Positions 33,278 to 41,697 of a stretch of DNA of 47,987 nucleotides are shown piece after piece. The translations under genes and the position numbers were made by a program. The stretch is from assembly GCA_017381935.1 (NCBI GenBank), contig JAFOBG010000004.1, positions 1 through 47,987 on the forward strand, read 5' to 3'. Origin of the DNA: Alistipes sp. (lineage in GTDB: Bacteria; Bacteroidota; Bacteroidia; Bacteroidales; Rikenellaceae). The notes below the pieces were generated by a model. The model was given only the letters and a program-made list of their open reading frames with translations, was not told the DNA's origin and did no database searches. The stretch's first letter is position 1. Each line of letters opens with the position of its first letter.

Positions 33278-34503
33278 TTCTTAAAATATAAATCCCACTT
33301 TTTCTCTATATTTTTTGCAATATTGTATGCCAATACACACGGAACAGCATTGCCTATAATTTTATACGCATCACTTGAACTTAAAGATGCATGGTCGGGT
33401 GTTTTGGGCAATATAAATTCATAATCATCTGGGAATGTTTGAATTCTAGCACACTCTCTAACAGACAACCTTCTTTCACTCAATCCCGATTGAAGTTCAC
33501 CCTTATATTTACCATTATGCTCTAAAGAAAGCCTACGATATTCTATATTCCCATGGTGCTCAGACCTAATAGTTGGGGCTATTGAATCAAGTTTAATCTC
33601 TGTTTGGCCCTGACAATGCGTCCCCATATATTTTGCTTTTGAATATTTTTGCTGTGAAGGATCTTTTGAGACATTAGGCTCGTCCAACCCAATAAATGCA
33701 TCAGAACAAGTAACATACGGCATATCTTCCGTGCCATGAGTCGGTTCTGGATATGGATCATATTGAATAGGGATAATACTTCGTGTAAGTGCATCTAAAG
33801 CCTTCTTCCTTAATGCGCTCTTTTTAAAGCCAAAGAATATTACACGACTTCTTGATTGAGGAACGCCATATTCTGCTGCATACAACACTCTTGCCGGAAC
33901 TACAATATATCCACCATTAGCCGCATTAGCAAAATCATGCTCAATGACTTTCTTTACATCTGCCAAATCTGTTAGTCCCTTAACATTCTCAGCAATAAAT
34001 AGTTTTGGTTTGGTTATTGATATTACATCTCGCATCCATATATAAAGTTGTCCTCTACTCTCAATAGAGGGTTCGGATGCCTCTAATTTCTCTCCTGTAT
34101 GACTCTTTTGCGAATCAAAACCTCGACGTTTTCCTGCTATAGAGAAATCTTGACATGGAAAACCTCCAGTTACAATATCAACATTTTTAGGAAAAATATT
34201 TTGTCCTTGGTACGCCTTTTTGACTATATCCACTATGCTGGCTAGATGATATATATTAGATGCATTTGGTTTCCTATTTGCATAGTAATTTGACCATGCC
34301 AACTTTGCATCGCTCCTAATATCGTTCGCAAAAATAGTATCAAAGATGGTTGGCTCTAATAACACCCATTCTCCGTAATCTTCCTTTATCCAATCTGGGT
34401 GAATAGCTGTGTTGATTGACTTTTTCAAGCATTTGAAATTGCCTTCAAAACCAATATCCATACCACCACAACCTGAGAAAAGAGACACGACCCTATGTTT
34501 CAT
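33274..34503 (-). CDS. DNA (cytosine-5) methyltransferase
   Basis: 409 residues with the C5-methyltransferase motifs in order: motif I VSLFSGCGGMDIGFEG (6-21), motif IV GGFPCQDFSIAGKRRGF near 112 with the catalytic cysteine, motif VI AENVKGL near 160, motif VIII PQSRSRVIFFGF near 215, the target-recognition region (about 245-340), and the motif IX/X end with RRLSVRECARIQTFPDDY and YKIIGNAVPCVLAYNIA. It protects host DNA from the coupled endonuclease. It has its own consensus promoter. Base and codon use are more A+T rich than the flanking genes. Confidence 0.96.
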   Translation of the reverse strand: MKHRVVSLFSGCGGMDIGFEGNFKCLKKSINTAIHPDWIKEDYGEWVLLEPTIFDTIFANDIRSDAKLAWSNYYANRKPNASNIYHLASIVDIVKKAYQGQNIFPKNVDIVTGGFPCQDFSIAGKRRGFDSQKSHTGEKLEASEPSIESRGQLYIWMRDVISITKPKLFIAENVKGLTDLADVKKVIEHDFANAANGGYIVVPARVLYAAEYGVPQSRSRVIFFGFKKSALRKKALDALTRSIIPIQYDPYPEPTHGTEDMPYVTCSDAFIGLDEPNVSKDPSQQKYSKAKYMGTHCQGQTEIKLDSIAPTIRSEHHGNIEYRRLSLEHNGKYKGELQSGLSERRLSVRECARIQTFPDDYEFILPKTPDHASLSSSDAYKIIGNAVPCVLAYNIAKNIEKKWDLYFKK

Positions 34504-34529
34504 AAAGTAACCTCATGTTATTAGAGATA

Positions 34530-34560
34530 CAAAAATACCAAAATTAAATGGGTTATGCAA
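34530..34560 (-). promoter_or_regulatory. Promoter of the restriction-modification operon
   Basis: TTG (34558-34560), 20 nt, TATTTTTG (34530-34537) on the minus strand; the ATG follows after about 27 nt. A second TAATTTTG lies at 34539-34546. Confidence 0.7.
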
Positions 34561-34613
34561 CATTTAAACACTTATTGACCATACTTATTTATAGTAGCTA
34601 CGCTCGGCACAAA

Positions 34614-34656
34614 AAACAGCAAAGGGCTGTACTCGACGTACGGCCCTTTGCTGTTT
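34614..34656. terminator. Terminator after the 34705-36279 lipoprotein gene
   Basis: AAACAGCAAAGGGC and GCCCTTTGCTGTTT pair, extended by GTAC/GTAC inside, about 19 bp in all. On the minus strand it is followed by TTTTTTGTG, on the plus strand by ATTT. Confidence 0.88.
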
Positions 34657-34658
34657 AT

Positions 34659-34697
34659 TTGGGTTAGCGGAAGTAGATACCCCGCTATCACGACAAA
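34659..34697 (+). repeat. Structured intergenic repeat, copy 2 (partial)
   Basis: TTGGGTTAGCGG opens a TAGCGG/CCGCTA hairpin that ends in GCTATCACGACAAA. It matches the right half of the copies at 32171-32200 and 47922-47957, with different stem bases that still pair. With copy 1 it brackets the restriction-modification operon. Confidence 0.6.
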
Positions 34698-34704
34698 TTA
34701 CAAA

Positions 34705-36279
34705 TTACTGTGCATCTGTAATTGTAATATCATACTCCAAAGCTTCAATCTTGTAAGAAACGCTCTGGCCCTGCATAATCCAATCACCGCCACGAGTTGA
34801 TACGATAAGTTTATAGTTGCCGTTATCGTCAACCTTCTCAAATGATATTCGTCCACTTGTAAATGCAAAGGTCTCAGGAGCTCCCTCAAGGTAAGATATA
34901 TGACCTCCTGTCATGTTACCACCCTCTCCGGCAGTAAATGCAGCACCATCGATAACACCACCCTCGGTCTGAAGAACCATTATAAAGTCGCCATTGTTGT
35001 TTGTTGACTTAAGGGTTACAGTGTTGCCCTCTACTGTCTTTGTAAAGTTAGTAAAGTGCCAATCGTTAAGGTTGAATGGATAAGCTGCTGCTGCAATCTG
35101 ATAGCCCATAGGGCCCATGTACTGACCTACGAGGAGAAGCTCTTTACCTGTCTCGTCAACAACTGGGATATTGAAACTGATAAGGTTGTTATCTGCATCA
35201 GGCATTGTTGTCATTATATTAACACCGTAAGGGTTACCATCCTCATCAACGCCCTTATCGCCTACTGCTGCATAGAGGTTTCCGCCAACCAAGAACTGAG
35301 TATAACCTGGGTCAGCAAGCAGACAAGCTGCAGAAGGAATGGTACCTGCATCGAAAGAGCCTGAAAGTGCATAGTAATCACCTGCCAAGAAGCCTGAGTA
35401 TGGAGACTGAACAAAGTCGAAGAGCATCAACTGTGCCATATCACCTGTAGCAGAAGAAGAGATTGTAATCCACATTCCAGGGAGGCCGAGAACTGAGTTA
35501 ATATCTGTACCAGACATCAAAGTATCGAAGTAAACCTCCAAAACAGGAGCCTCAGGAGCAAGAGTAGTTACAGATACTACCTGGCTCAAAGTAACCTTAC
35601 CAAGGTTCTCAGCTGCTACATAGAAGTCATAAGAAGTACCACCTACAAGGTCCTCAACAACGATAGCAATCTCAGCTGGAGCGCCGTCAGCACCAACAAA
35701 AGAGTCCTCAATAGCTACGCCCTGCTCAAAAACCTGAGCTGCAGTTACGCCCTCAGTATATTTAGGAACTACGAGCCATGAAGCCTTCTGAGCGTTCTCA
35801 ACAGTTACAAATGCAAGGAATGCATCCTCATAAACCTCCTCCTCATCAAGAGCTACAGTTACTACAGGGTAAGGAATAGCCACACCAACTGTCATTGTCA
35901 AAGGCTCTGCATAGGTGTTGTAAGCGAAGTTGCTTGCCAAAGCATAAATAGTATAAGATGATGAAGCGGCAAGGCTGCTTACTGTTACCTCCTGAGTAAG
36001 AGTTTCTGCTACCTTTGAATCAAGGAGAGTTGCCTTATTAATCTCAAGAACAGAAGCGTCTGCACCCTGTGGCAAAACCCAATAGTAAACATCGTCTGCG
36101 CCAGTTGCTGTCAAGGTAAAGGTTATAGAGTTCTCAGTAACCTCTCCTGCAGTCAAAGAGATAGTTGGCTCAACACAATACTCGCAATCGCAAGGCTCGT
36201 CTGAAGATGTACATGCTGTAAATGGACATACGAGCAACAGTAACGAAGCGACGATAAGCAATAGTCTAAATTTCTTCAT
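34705..36279 (-). CDS. Lipoprotein with fibronectin-III-like domains, function unknown
   Basis: 524 residues. The signal peptide ends at PFTAC, giving lipid-anchored Cys23. A cysteine cluster CDCEYC follows seven residues later. Residues of about 35-130 and 135-245 look like two fibronectin-III-type domains (VTENSITFTLTATGADDVYY; SSYTIYALASN and SYDFYVAAEN are the hallmark ends). The C-terminal half (about 250-524) is beta-rich with no family I recognise. The protein is strongly acidic. Surface exposure is likely, perhaps in glycan binding, but there is no SusC/SusD pair nearby. It is monocistronic with a strong terminator. Confidence 0.75.
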   Translation of the reverse strand: MKKFRLLLIVASLLLLVCPFTACTSSDEPCDCEYCVEPTISLTAGEVTENSITFTLTATGADDVYYWVLPQGADASVLEINKATLLDSKVAETLTQEVTVSSLAASSSYTIYALASNFAYNTYAEPLTMTVGVAIPYPVVTVALDEEEVYEDAFLAFVTVENAQKASWLVVPKYTEGVTAAQVFEQGVAIEDSFVGADGAPAEIAIVVEDLVGGTSYDFYVAAENLGKVTLSQVVSVTTLAPEAPVLEVYFDTLMSGTDINSVLGLPGMWITISSSATGDMAQLMLFDFVQSPYSGFLAGDYYALSGSFDAGTIPSAACLLADPGYTQFLVGGNLYAAVGDKGVDEDGNPYGVNIMTTMPDADNNLISFNIPVVDETGKELLLVGQYMGPMGYQIAAAAYPFNLNDWHFTNFTKTVEGNTVTLKSTNNNGDFIMVLQTEGGVIDGAAFTAGEGGNMTGGHISYLEGAPETFAFTSGRISFEKVDDNGNYKLIVSTRGGDWIMQGQSVSYKIEALEYDITITDAQ

Positions 36280-36394
36280 ACTGATAAATATTTAATGAAT
36301 AATAATTAATAAATTAATAGTAAAAAACGGCGTAATTATCGTTTAAACACCGATTTGACGTGCAAGATATAAATAAATTTTTTCAAAACAAAAT

Positions 36395-36420
36395 CCTTTG
36401 GCACATTTCCGCACCAAAGG
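36395..36420 (-). terminator. Possible terminator after mqnD
   Basis: CCTTTGG and CCAAAGG form a 7-bp stem with a 12-nt loop. On the minus strand ATTTTGTTTTG follows. The same T-rich stretch may supply the -33 box of the next lipoprotein gene (TTTTG, then TATCTTGC near 36361). The rest of 36280-36555 shows nothing else. Confidence 0.5.
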
Positions 36421-36555
36421 TGTCTTATTGCTCATTACAAATTGTAATTTTTAAGCCGTATTTAGTAACAATTTTTAATGCCACACCCTCTATAGTGTCT
36501 ATCTATTGAAGAGTTACAAGGGATTAAAAAAATATTAAAAATTTTTCATAAACCA

Positions 36556-37332
36556 CTACACATCAATCTCCAAGAGCCTTTTTACTGCTTCTCGGCCCTC
36601 ACTTCCCAAAGTAATTGTATATTGATTAACGAAGAGTGCAATGTGATTATTTATAACCTCGTCTTCAAGCTCTTGAGCATGTTGACAAACAAAAGCTCTG
36701 GATTGCATCGGGTTTTTGAAGGCATAGTCAACAGAGTCTCTCAGCAGATTTTCAAACTCAGTGCGTAGAGCATCTCCCAGCTCTCGCTTGATTACTATTG
36801 CTCCCAAAGGGAGTGGCAAATCGGTCTCAGCCTCCCACAATTTGCCCAAATCGGCTACAAGTTCGAGGTTGCGACGCTGATAGACAAAGCGACCCTCATG
36901 GATAAGCACTCCTGCATCGGCCTGACCCTCTTCCAAAGCCTGAGCAATAGAGGAGAAGAGCATCGGGGTAACCTCCACATCCGGAAAATAACGCATCAAT
37001 AGGGCATTTGCTGTAGTATTGAGCCCAGGCACTAACACTCTGCGGATTGGGGAGCGCTCCCCCTTGCGGCGCACAAGCAGTTGTCCATTGCCTCGGCCAA
37101 GTGCAGAGCCGCTATCGAGCAGAGCGTAGGTATCTGCTATCTTTGGATAGACAGAGTAGCTGATTTTTGAGATATCGGGGATAGCTGCCAGCACACCCTC
37201 GTTAAGTTCCTCAATATCTTTATACTCCACTTGAAGGTCAAAGTTGTGAGCAAGGCGATGATTGATAACGGCATCGAAGGCAAAGGTGTCGTTAGGACAG
37301 GGCGAGATATGTAGTGAAAGTGGTTTTTTCAT
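36556..37332 (-). CDS. mqnD: 1,4-dihydroxy-6-naphthoate synthase
   Basis: Futalosine-pathway menaquinone enzyme that converts cyclic de-hypoxanthine futalosine to 1,4-dihydroxy-6-naphthoate. The 258-residue protein has the periplasmic-binding-protein-like fold of MqnA/MqnD: SPCPNDTFAFDA near 10 is the family hallmark, then KISYSVYPKIADTYALLDSGSALG, a substrate region GLNTTANALLMRYFP, and DAGVLIHEGRFVY near 137. The start at 37332 shares its first base with the mqnB stop (TGATG). A longer frame to 37389 exists but runs into mqnB and lacks homology. Confidence 0.94.
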   Translation of the reverse strand: MKKPLSLHISPCPNDTFAFDAVINHRLAHNFDLQVEYKDIEELNEGVLAAIPDISKISYSVYPKIADTYALLDSGSALGRGNGQLLVRRKGERSPIRRVLVPGLNTTANALLMRYFPDVEVTPMLFSSIAQALEEGQADAGVLIHEGRFVYQRRNLELVADLGKLWEAETDLPLPLGAIVIKRELGDALRTEFENLLRDSVDYAFKNPMQSRAFVCQHAQELEDEVINNHIALFVNQYTITLGSEGREAVKRLLEIDV

Positions 37333-37844
37333 CAGAAGAGTCGGTTTATAGTTGCAGTAAGCTCTTTGAGCGCAGTGGCAATATCCCACTGCTCACGAGC
37401 ATCATCCACATAGTTAGATATGGCTCGAATTTGGGCGCATGGGATGTTATACTTTGCACAGAGGGCAAATAGCGCTGCCCCCTCCATATTCTCTATCTCT
37501 GCGCCATCTGCCGCCTCTCCAACGCTCATGACAGAGTTAGAAACAACGGCTTTAAGTGGCAAAGCGAGTGTGGCAGAGTAACTTTTACGATAAAGTGCAG
37601 GCAAAGAGTGAGTGCGCTCCTCGGAGACGCACACAACTTCGCCAATAGCTAAACTCTTATTATAAGCCCCTGCAATACCGCATAAAACAACCTGCGAAGG
37701 TCTTTGCTGGGCAATAATCTCCGCCACAGAGACAGCCGTCTCAACAAGCCCGACACCACAAATGCGAATGTCAAGGTCGCTACGAGCAGTCCTTATCGGC
37801 GCCGCTTCGCCCTGAGTGGCAAAAATCAGAAGTGGTTTTTTCAT
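37332..37844 (-). CDS. mqnB: Futalosine hydrolase
   Basis: Cleaves futalosine to hypoxanthine and dehypoxanthine futalosine in the futalosine menaquinone route. The 170-residue protein is a nucleoside phosphorylase-like enzyme: VVLCGIAGAYNKSLAIGEVVCV near 55 and IENMEGAALFALCAKYNIPCAQIRAISN near 118 carry the ligand site. It is shorter than the usual 200-220 residues, so the family fit relies on these motifs and on the coupling to mqnD. No consensus promoter lies in the 147-bp gap upstream, which holds only a GATGCA-G-TGCATC palindrome (37907-37919). Confidence 0.88.
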   Translation of the reverse strand: MKKPLLIFATQGEAAPIRTARSDLDIRICGVGLVETAVSVAEIIAQQRPSQVVLCGIAGAYNKSLAIGEVVCVSEERTHSLPALYRKSYSATLALPLKAVVSNSVMSVGEAADGAEIENMEGAALFALCAKYNIPCAQIRAISNYVDDAREQWDIATALKELTATINRLF

Positions 37845-37991
37845 CTTTTTTCTTTTTCAAGCACACCCTTAATTCACGCACTTTTTATCGTCAGAGGGGT
37901 GCAGATGCAGTGCATCGTGAAATAGACACGGATGGTACATACGCCGGTATTTCCCATTCGGGGCTATGAGGGATGTGTCGCAGATGCGCCA

Positions 37992-39389
37992 CTATCTCGA
38001 TAAAAACGCTTCGAGCTCCTCAACTGTTACAGGTATCTTCTTATCGCCACCAATAACACGACCTCCATTATCGGTTACAATAATATCATCCTCGATTCTA
38101 ATGCCGCCAAAGTCTCTATAACTGTCGAGCTTGTCGTAGTTGACAATGCCCTTATAAAGCCCCTCGGCACGAGACTTGTCGATAAGGGCAGGGATGAAGT
38201 AGATACCCGGTTCATTACTCATAACAGTTCCTGCACGCAGACGCCATGTTGCACGATGGATACATGTTGCAGACTCTGCAGCACGCTCTGCAATGGCAGA
38301 AAAGTCATAGCTACGCTCGCCCATAGCCTCGCAGTCGTGAACATCTATACCCATGCCGTGAGATAATCCGTGTGGCATAAAGAGGTACATCGCACCAGCT
38401 GCTACAGCATCCTCAGCACTACCATTGATAAGGCCTACACCACGAAGGCCCTCGGCAAGGATGATAAGGGCCTTGCGGTGCACATCCTCCATATACATAG
38501 CTCCGGTACGCATATTCTGCGGTGAGAGCTGATGCGCAGCAAGTACTATATTATATATATCCCTCTGTTTGTCGGTAAACTTACCGCTTACAGGGTATGT
38601 ACGAGTATGGTCTGAGCAGTAGTTCTCCACGCTCTCGGCACCTGCATCGACAAGCAACAGACGGCCATTCTCCAGAGTGCCATTATAGTTGTGGTTATGG
38701 AGAGTCTCACCATGCTGCGAAACGATAGAGGTAAACGATATACCTGCGCCTTGACCGAGTGCAATACCCTCGATAGCGCCTGCAATCTCACGCTCTACAA
38801 CGCCTGCACGGCACATCTTCATTGCTGTTGTGTGCATATCATAACCGATATGGAAGGCACGCTCAAGAGCCTCAATCTCCTCTGCGCTCTTTGTCTCACG
38901 CATCTGGGCCACAGCAAACATCAAATCAACAGACATGCCCTTCATAAGTTGCTCAGGAGTCAGGCCGAGCAGTGAGCAGAGCTGAAGTGTAGTCTTACCA
39001 CGATAAGGTGGCAAGTAGTGCACCTTCTGACCACTTGCTACTGCTGTTGCAACAAATTGAGCCAAAGCAGAGGTCGGCATAGTGCTCGCAACACCTACCT
39101 GCGCCCCAAGCTCGACTACTGTCGGCTGTGGACCCATCCAGATAATATCATCTACCGTAACATCATCACCAAAGAGTGTAGCCTCTCCCGTTGCGGCATC
39201 TATAACGCCAAAAAACTGCGGCAAGTTAAGGCCAAAATAGTAGAGAAATGTACCATCCTGACGGAAATGGTATGTATTGTTTGGATAGTTGTATGACGCC
39301 TCTCCATTTCCAGGGATAAGAATCAATCCACCACCAATTCGGCGGCAAAGCTCTGCTCGACGAGCTGTATAAGTTGTTGCGCTAAACAT
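37992..39389 (-). CDS. pepP: Xaa-Pro aminopeptidase (aminopeptidase P, M24B)
   Basis: Removes N-terminal residues before proline. The 465-residue chain has the AMP_N domain (1-130) and a pita-bread catalytic domain with its five metal ligands visible: D in VDAGAES near 252, D in DHTRTYPVSG near 263, H in MPHGLSHGMGIDVHD near 340, E in SNEPGIYF near 390 and E in GIRIEDDIIV near 433. The gene starts 13 nt after the MORN gene, so they form one operon. Confidence 0.94.
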   Translation of the reverse strand: MFSATTYTARRAELCRRIGGGLILIPGNGEASYNYPNNTYHFRQDGTFLYYFGLNLPQFFGVIDAATGEATLFGDDVTVDDIIWMGPQPTVVELGAQVGVASTMPTSALAQFVATAVASGQKVHYLPPYRGKTTLQLCSLLGLTPEQLMKGMSVDLMFAVAQMRETKSAEEIEALERAFHIGYDMHTTAMKMCRAGVVEREIAGAIEGIALGQGAGISFTSIVSQHGETLHNHNYNGTLENGRLLLVDAGAESVENYCSDHTRTYPVSGKFTDKQRDIYNIVLAAHQLSPQNMRTGAMYMEDVHRKALIILAEGLRGVGLINGSAEDAVAAGAMYLFMPHGLSHGMGIDVHDCEAMGERSYDFSAIAERAAESATCIHRATWRLRAGTVMSNEPGIYFIPALIDKSRAEGLYKGIVNYDKLDSYRDFGGIRIEDDIIVTDNGGRVIGGDKKIPVTVEELEAFLSR

Positions 39390-39402
39390 AGTTATATATT
39401 TT

Positions 39403-40293
39403 TTATTTACAAATTATCTTAACACTACGAATTACCTCAAAGTCGTAATCTTCATCATAGATTGTAGCCATACCTTGATGGGTATATTTATGTTCAATAT
39501 GCTCACCAGCCTTAATAGTGCCAAAAATCGGGGTGTTATTATCAGAGTAGCCCGCCTCAAGGCGATAGTTAACCACTACATCCTCAACACCGAGAATCTC
39601 AATAAGTGGTTCGCCATCATTAAAGCCATTGTCTCGAATAATAGGCAACGAGTCGCAGATAGTATGCTCACCACAGCTACCTTCAACAAGCGCAACAACT
39701 CTGCGCTTATAGTCAAAACCTGCTTGGTAGAGTGTAACAATAAGAGTCGGAGAGTGTGTTATCTCCATAAAATCACAGCTTTCAAGGTCTAAGTTGTCGT
39801 TGTTCCACACTCCTCTAAACTTCTCGCCACTTGGTAGTGTACAGATGCCTGCACCCTCCTTAACGCCAGACCTCCACTCGCACTCAATAGTTTTGCCAAA
39901 CTCGACAGTCGTATTAGCCCCCTCACGAAGTCCTGCGACAAAGTTGCAAGGGCTGTTACTCTCACGATTATACTCATCAATAACCCTTAAAACTCCGCTA
40001 CCCTCAGGCAGACCACCTACCCACTGCCCATCATAAGAGTAGTGCTGGCACTTGTCGGCATAGAATATCATCTTGCCCTTGCCACTCCTTACTCCATGAC
40101 TCCACTCACCCTCATAGCGCTTTGGAGCTACTGCGTAGTCAGCATATCCAAGCCAATAGGCTGTACTCTTTAAGGCATACCTCATCACTCCCTCGCCGTG
40201 CGGCAGACCATTTTCATCTGTCTCGCCCTTGTAGTTCTGAGGGCAAAACTCTGGCTCTGCAAATAGTGTTGCAACTCTCTGTTGTGGTGTCAT
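39403..40293 (-). CDS. MORN-repeat protein with an uncharacterised C-terminal domain
   Basis: 296 residues, no signal peptide. Residues of about 18-175 hold five or six MORN units, recognisable by YKGETDENGLPHGEGVM, YEGEWSHGVRSGKGKM, YDGQWVGGLPEGSGVL, CEWRSGVKEGAGICTL and FRGVWNNDNL. The remaining 120 residues form a beta-rich domain with no family I recognise. MORN repeats bind lipids or proteins in other organisms. It has its own promoter about 120 nt upstream and is co-transcribed with pepP. Confidence 0.8.
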   Translation of the reverse strand: MTPQQRVATLFAEPEFCPQNYKGETDENGLPHGEGVMRYALKSTAYWLGYADYAVAPKRYEGEWSHGVRSGKGKMIFYADKCQHYSYDGQWVGGLPEGSGVLRVIDEYNRESNSPCNFVAGLREGANTTVEFGKTIECEWRSGVKEGAGICTLPSGEKFRGVWNNDNLDLESCDFMEITHSPTLIVTLYQAGFDYKRRVVALVEGSCGEHTICDSLPIIRDNGFNDGEPLIEILGVEDVVVNYRLEAGYSDNNTPIFGTIKAGEHIEHKYTHQGMATIYDEDYDFEVIRSVKIICK

Positions 40294-40417
40294 AGTGGTT
40301 AGTTTTTATTATGGTTATGGCTCAGATCTCTTGTGAGTTGTCAAAGTGGATGAATTTCAATGTGTTGCAAAGCCCGATAAAGCGTAGTAACTAAAAGTGT
40401 ATGTGAGCATTCTATGG

Positions 40418-40450
40418 CAAAGGTAACGCAAGAATTCGCCATTTTTACAA
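40418..40450 (-). promoter_or_regulatory. Probable promoter of the MORN-pepP operon
   Basis: TACCTTTG at 40418-40425 on the minus strand with TTG at 40448-40450; the 22-nt spacer is slightly long. It overlaps the 3' edge of the U32 gene's downstream region. Confidence 0.5.
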
Positions 40451-40454
40451 CTCT

Positions 40455-41696
40455 CTATCTAAGCTCCTCCTTGTAGAGTTTATCCCCACGGCGGCACTCT
40501 CCTCCCTCAACCTTAATCGAGCAGACATCGCCCTGCTTTACGGCATCAACAGGATTTAAGTCGAGGCGTATTTCGCCCACCACCTGCTCAAGGCAGCCTG
40601 TAGTCTCGCCCATCCACAAAATCTCATCCCCAACAACAAGCGGAGAGGCCTCAATAAGAACCTCAGCCACGCCAAGGCGCTTAAAGTAGTTGGTAACCTT
40701 ACCCACATAGACCTTACGGCGGGTAGCTGAGCTGCCGTAGTTTTGGCTATGCTCTACAACTGTCTTGCCAGCATAGTAGCCACCCCAGAAACCTCGATTA
40801 AAGACCTTTGAGAGAGTTTCCTTCAGCTCCTCGGCTCTCTCTCGGCTATACTCACCACGCTCAATGGCACGCAGAGCAAGGTCGTAGCACTCAACAACCC
40901 TCTTTACATACTCCGCACCACGGGCACGGCCCTCGATTTTGAGCACGCTCACGCCTGCATCAATAAACTTGTCGAGGAAGTCAACAGTACACAAATCCTT
41001 TGGAGAGAGGATATAACGGCCGTCAATATCGAGCATCTGCCCTGTATCTTTATCCTGTATTGTATATTTACGACGGCATATCTGGCGGCAAGCTCCACGA
41101 TTTGCCGAGCAAGCTGTCTCATGCTCCGAAAGGTAGCACTTTCCTGAAATAGACATGCACAGTGCGCCATGGGCGAACATCTCTATCTTGAGTAACTCCC
41201 CCTTAGGGCCTCTGATATCCTGCTCTACAATCGCCTTTTTGACCATTGCAATCTGCTCAAGCGACAACTCTCTGGCCAAAACAACCACATCTGCCCACTG
41301 CGAGAAGAACTTAGCCGCCTCGCTATTGGAGATGTTGCACTGAGTGGAGATATGCACCTCCACACCTACCTGATAGGCATAGAGGATTACTGAGAGGTCG
41401 GAGGCTATAATTGCATCTACCCCCTCTGCCTTTGCCCTATCGACCACGGCGTGCATCTGCTGTAGCTCGGTATCATAGATAATTGTATTGACGGTAAGGT
41501 ATGTCTTCACACCGTGCTCGTGCGCTATGCGGTTTATCTCAGCCATATCTTCAGCCGTAAAGTTAGCGGCCGAGGCCGAGCGCATATTTAGCTGCCCGAT
41601 GCCGAAATAGACCGAGTTTGCACCTGCCGCAATGGCGGCTCTAAGGCTCTCATAGCACCCCACAGGTGCCATTATCTCTATATCTGCTCTTCTCAT
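40455..41696 (-). CDS. U32-family protein (TrhP/RlhA-like RNA hydroxylation)
   Basis: 413 residues. The U32 core is clear: ELMAP-type start EIMAPVGCYESLRAAIAAGA, GANSVYFG, and the signature EMFAHGALCMSISGKCYLS near 172 with the downstream cysteines NRGACRQICRRKY that fit an iron-sulfur site. Relatives in E. coli, YegQ (TrhP) and YdcP (RlhA), hydroxylate tRNA or 23S rRNA, taking hydroxyl from prephenate metabolism; peptidase activity is documented only for a few members. RNA hydroxylation is therefore the best inference. The start lies one base after the prenyl synthase stop. Confidence 0.88.
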   Translation of the reverse strand: MRRADIEIMAPVGCYESLRAAIAAGANSVYFGIGQLNMRSASAANFTAEDMAEINRIAHEHGVKTYLTVNTIIYDTELQQMHAVVDRAKAEGVDAIIASDLSVILYAYQVGVEVHISTQCNISNSEAAKFFSQWADVVVLARELSLEQIAMVKKAIVEQDIRGPKGELLKIEMFAHGALCMSISGKCYLSEHETACSANRGACRQICRRKYTIQDKDTGQMLDIDGRYILSPKDLCTVDFLDKFIDAGVSVLKIEGRARGAEYVKRVVECYDLALRAIERGEYSRERAEELKETLSKVFNRGFWGGYYAGKTVVEHSQNYGSSATRRKVYVGKVTNYFKRLGVAEVLIEASPLVVGDEILWMGETTGCLEQVVGEIRLDLNPVDAVKQGDVCSIKVEGGECRRGDKLYKEELR

Positions 41697-41697
41697 A

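Noticed and set aside
37845-37991. Promoter or RNA element between pepP and mqnB
   Set aside because: Only a short GATGCA/TGCATC palindrome is present; no TAnnTTTG box on the coding strand and no stable larger fold seen.
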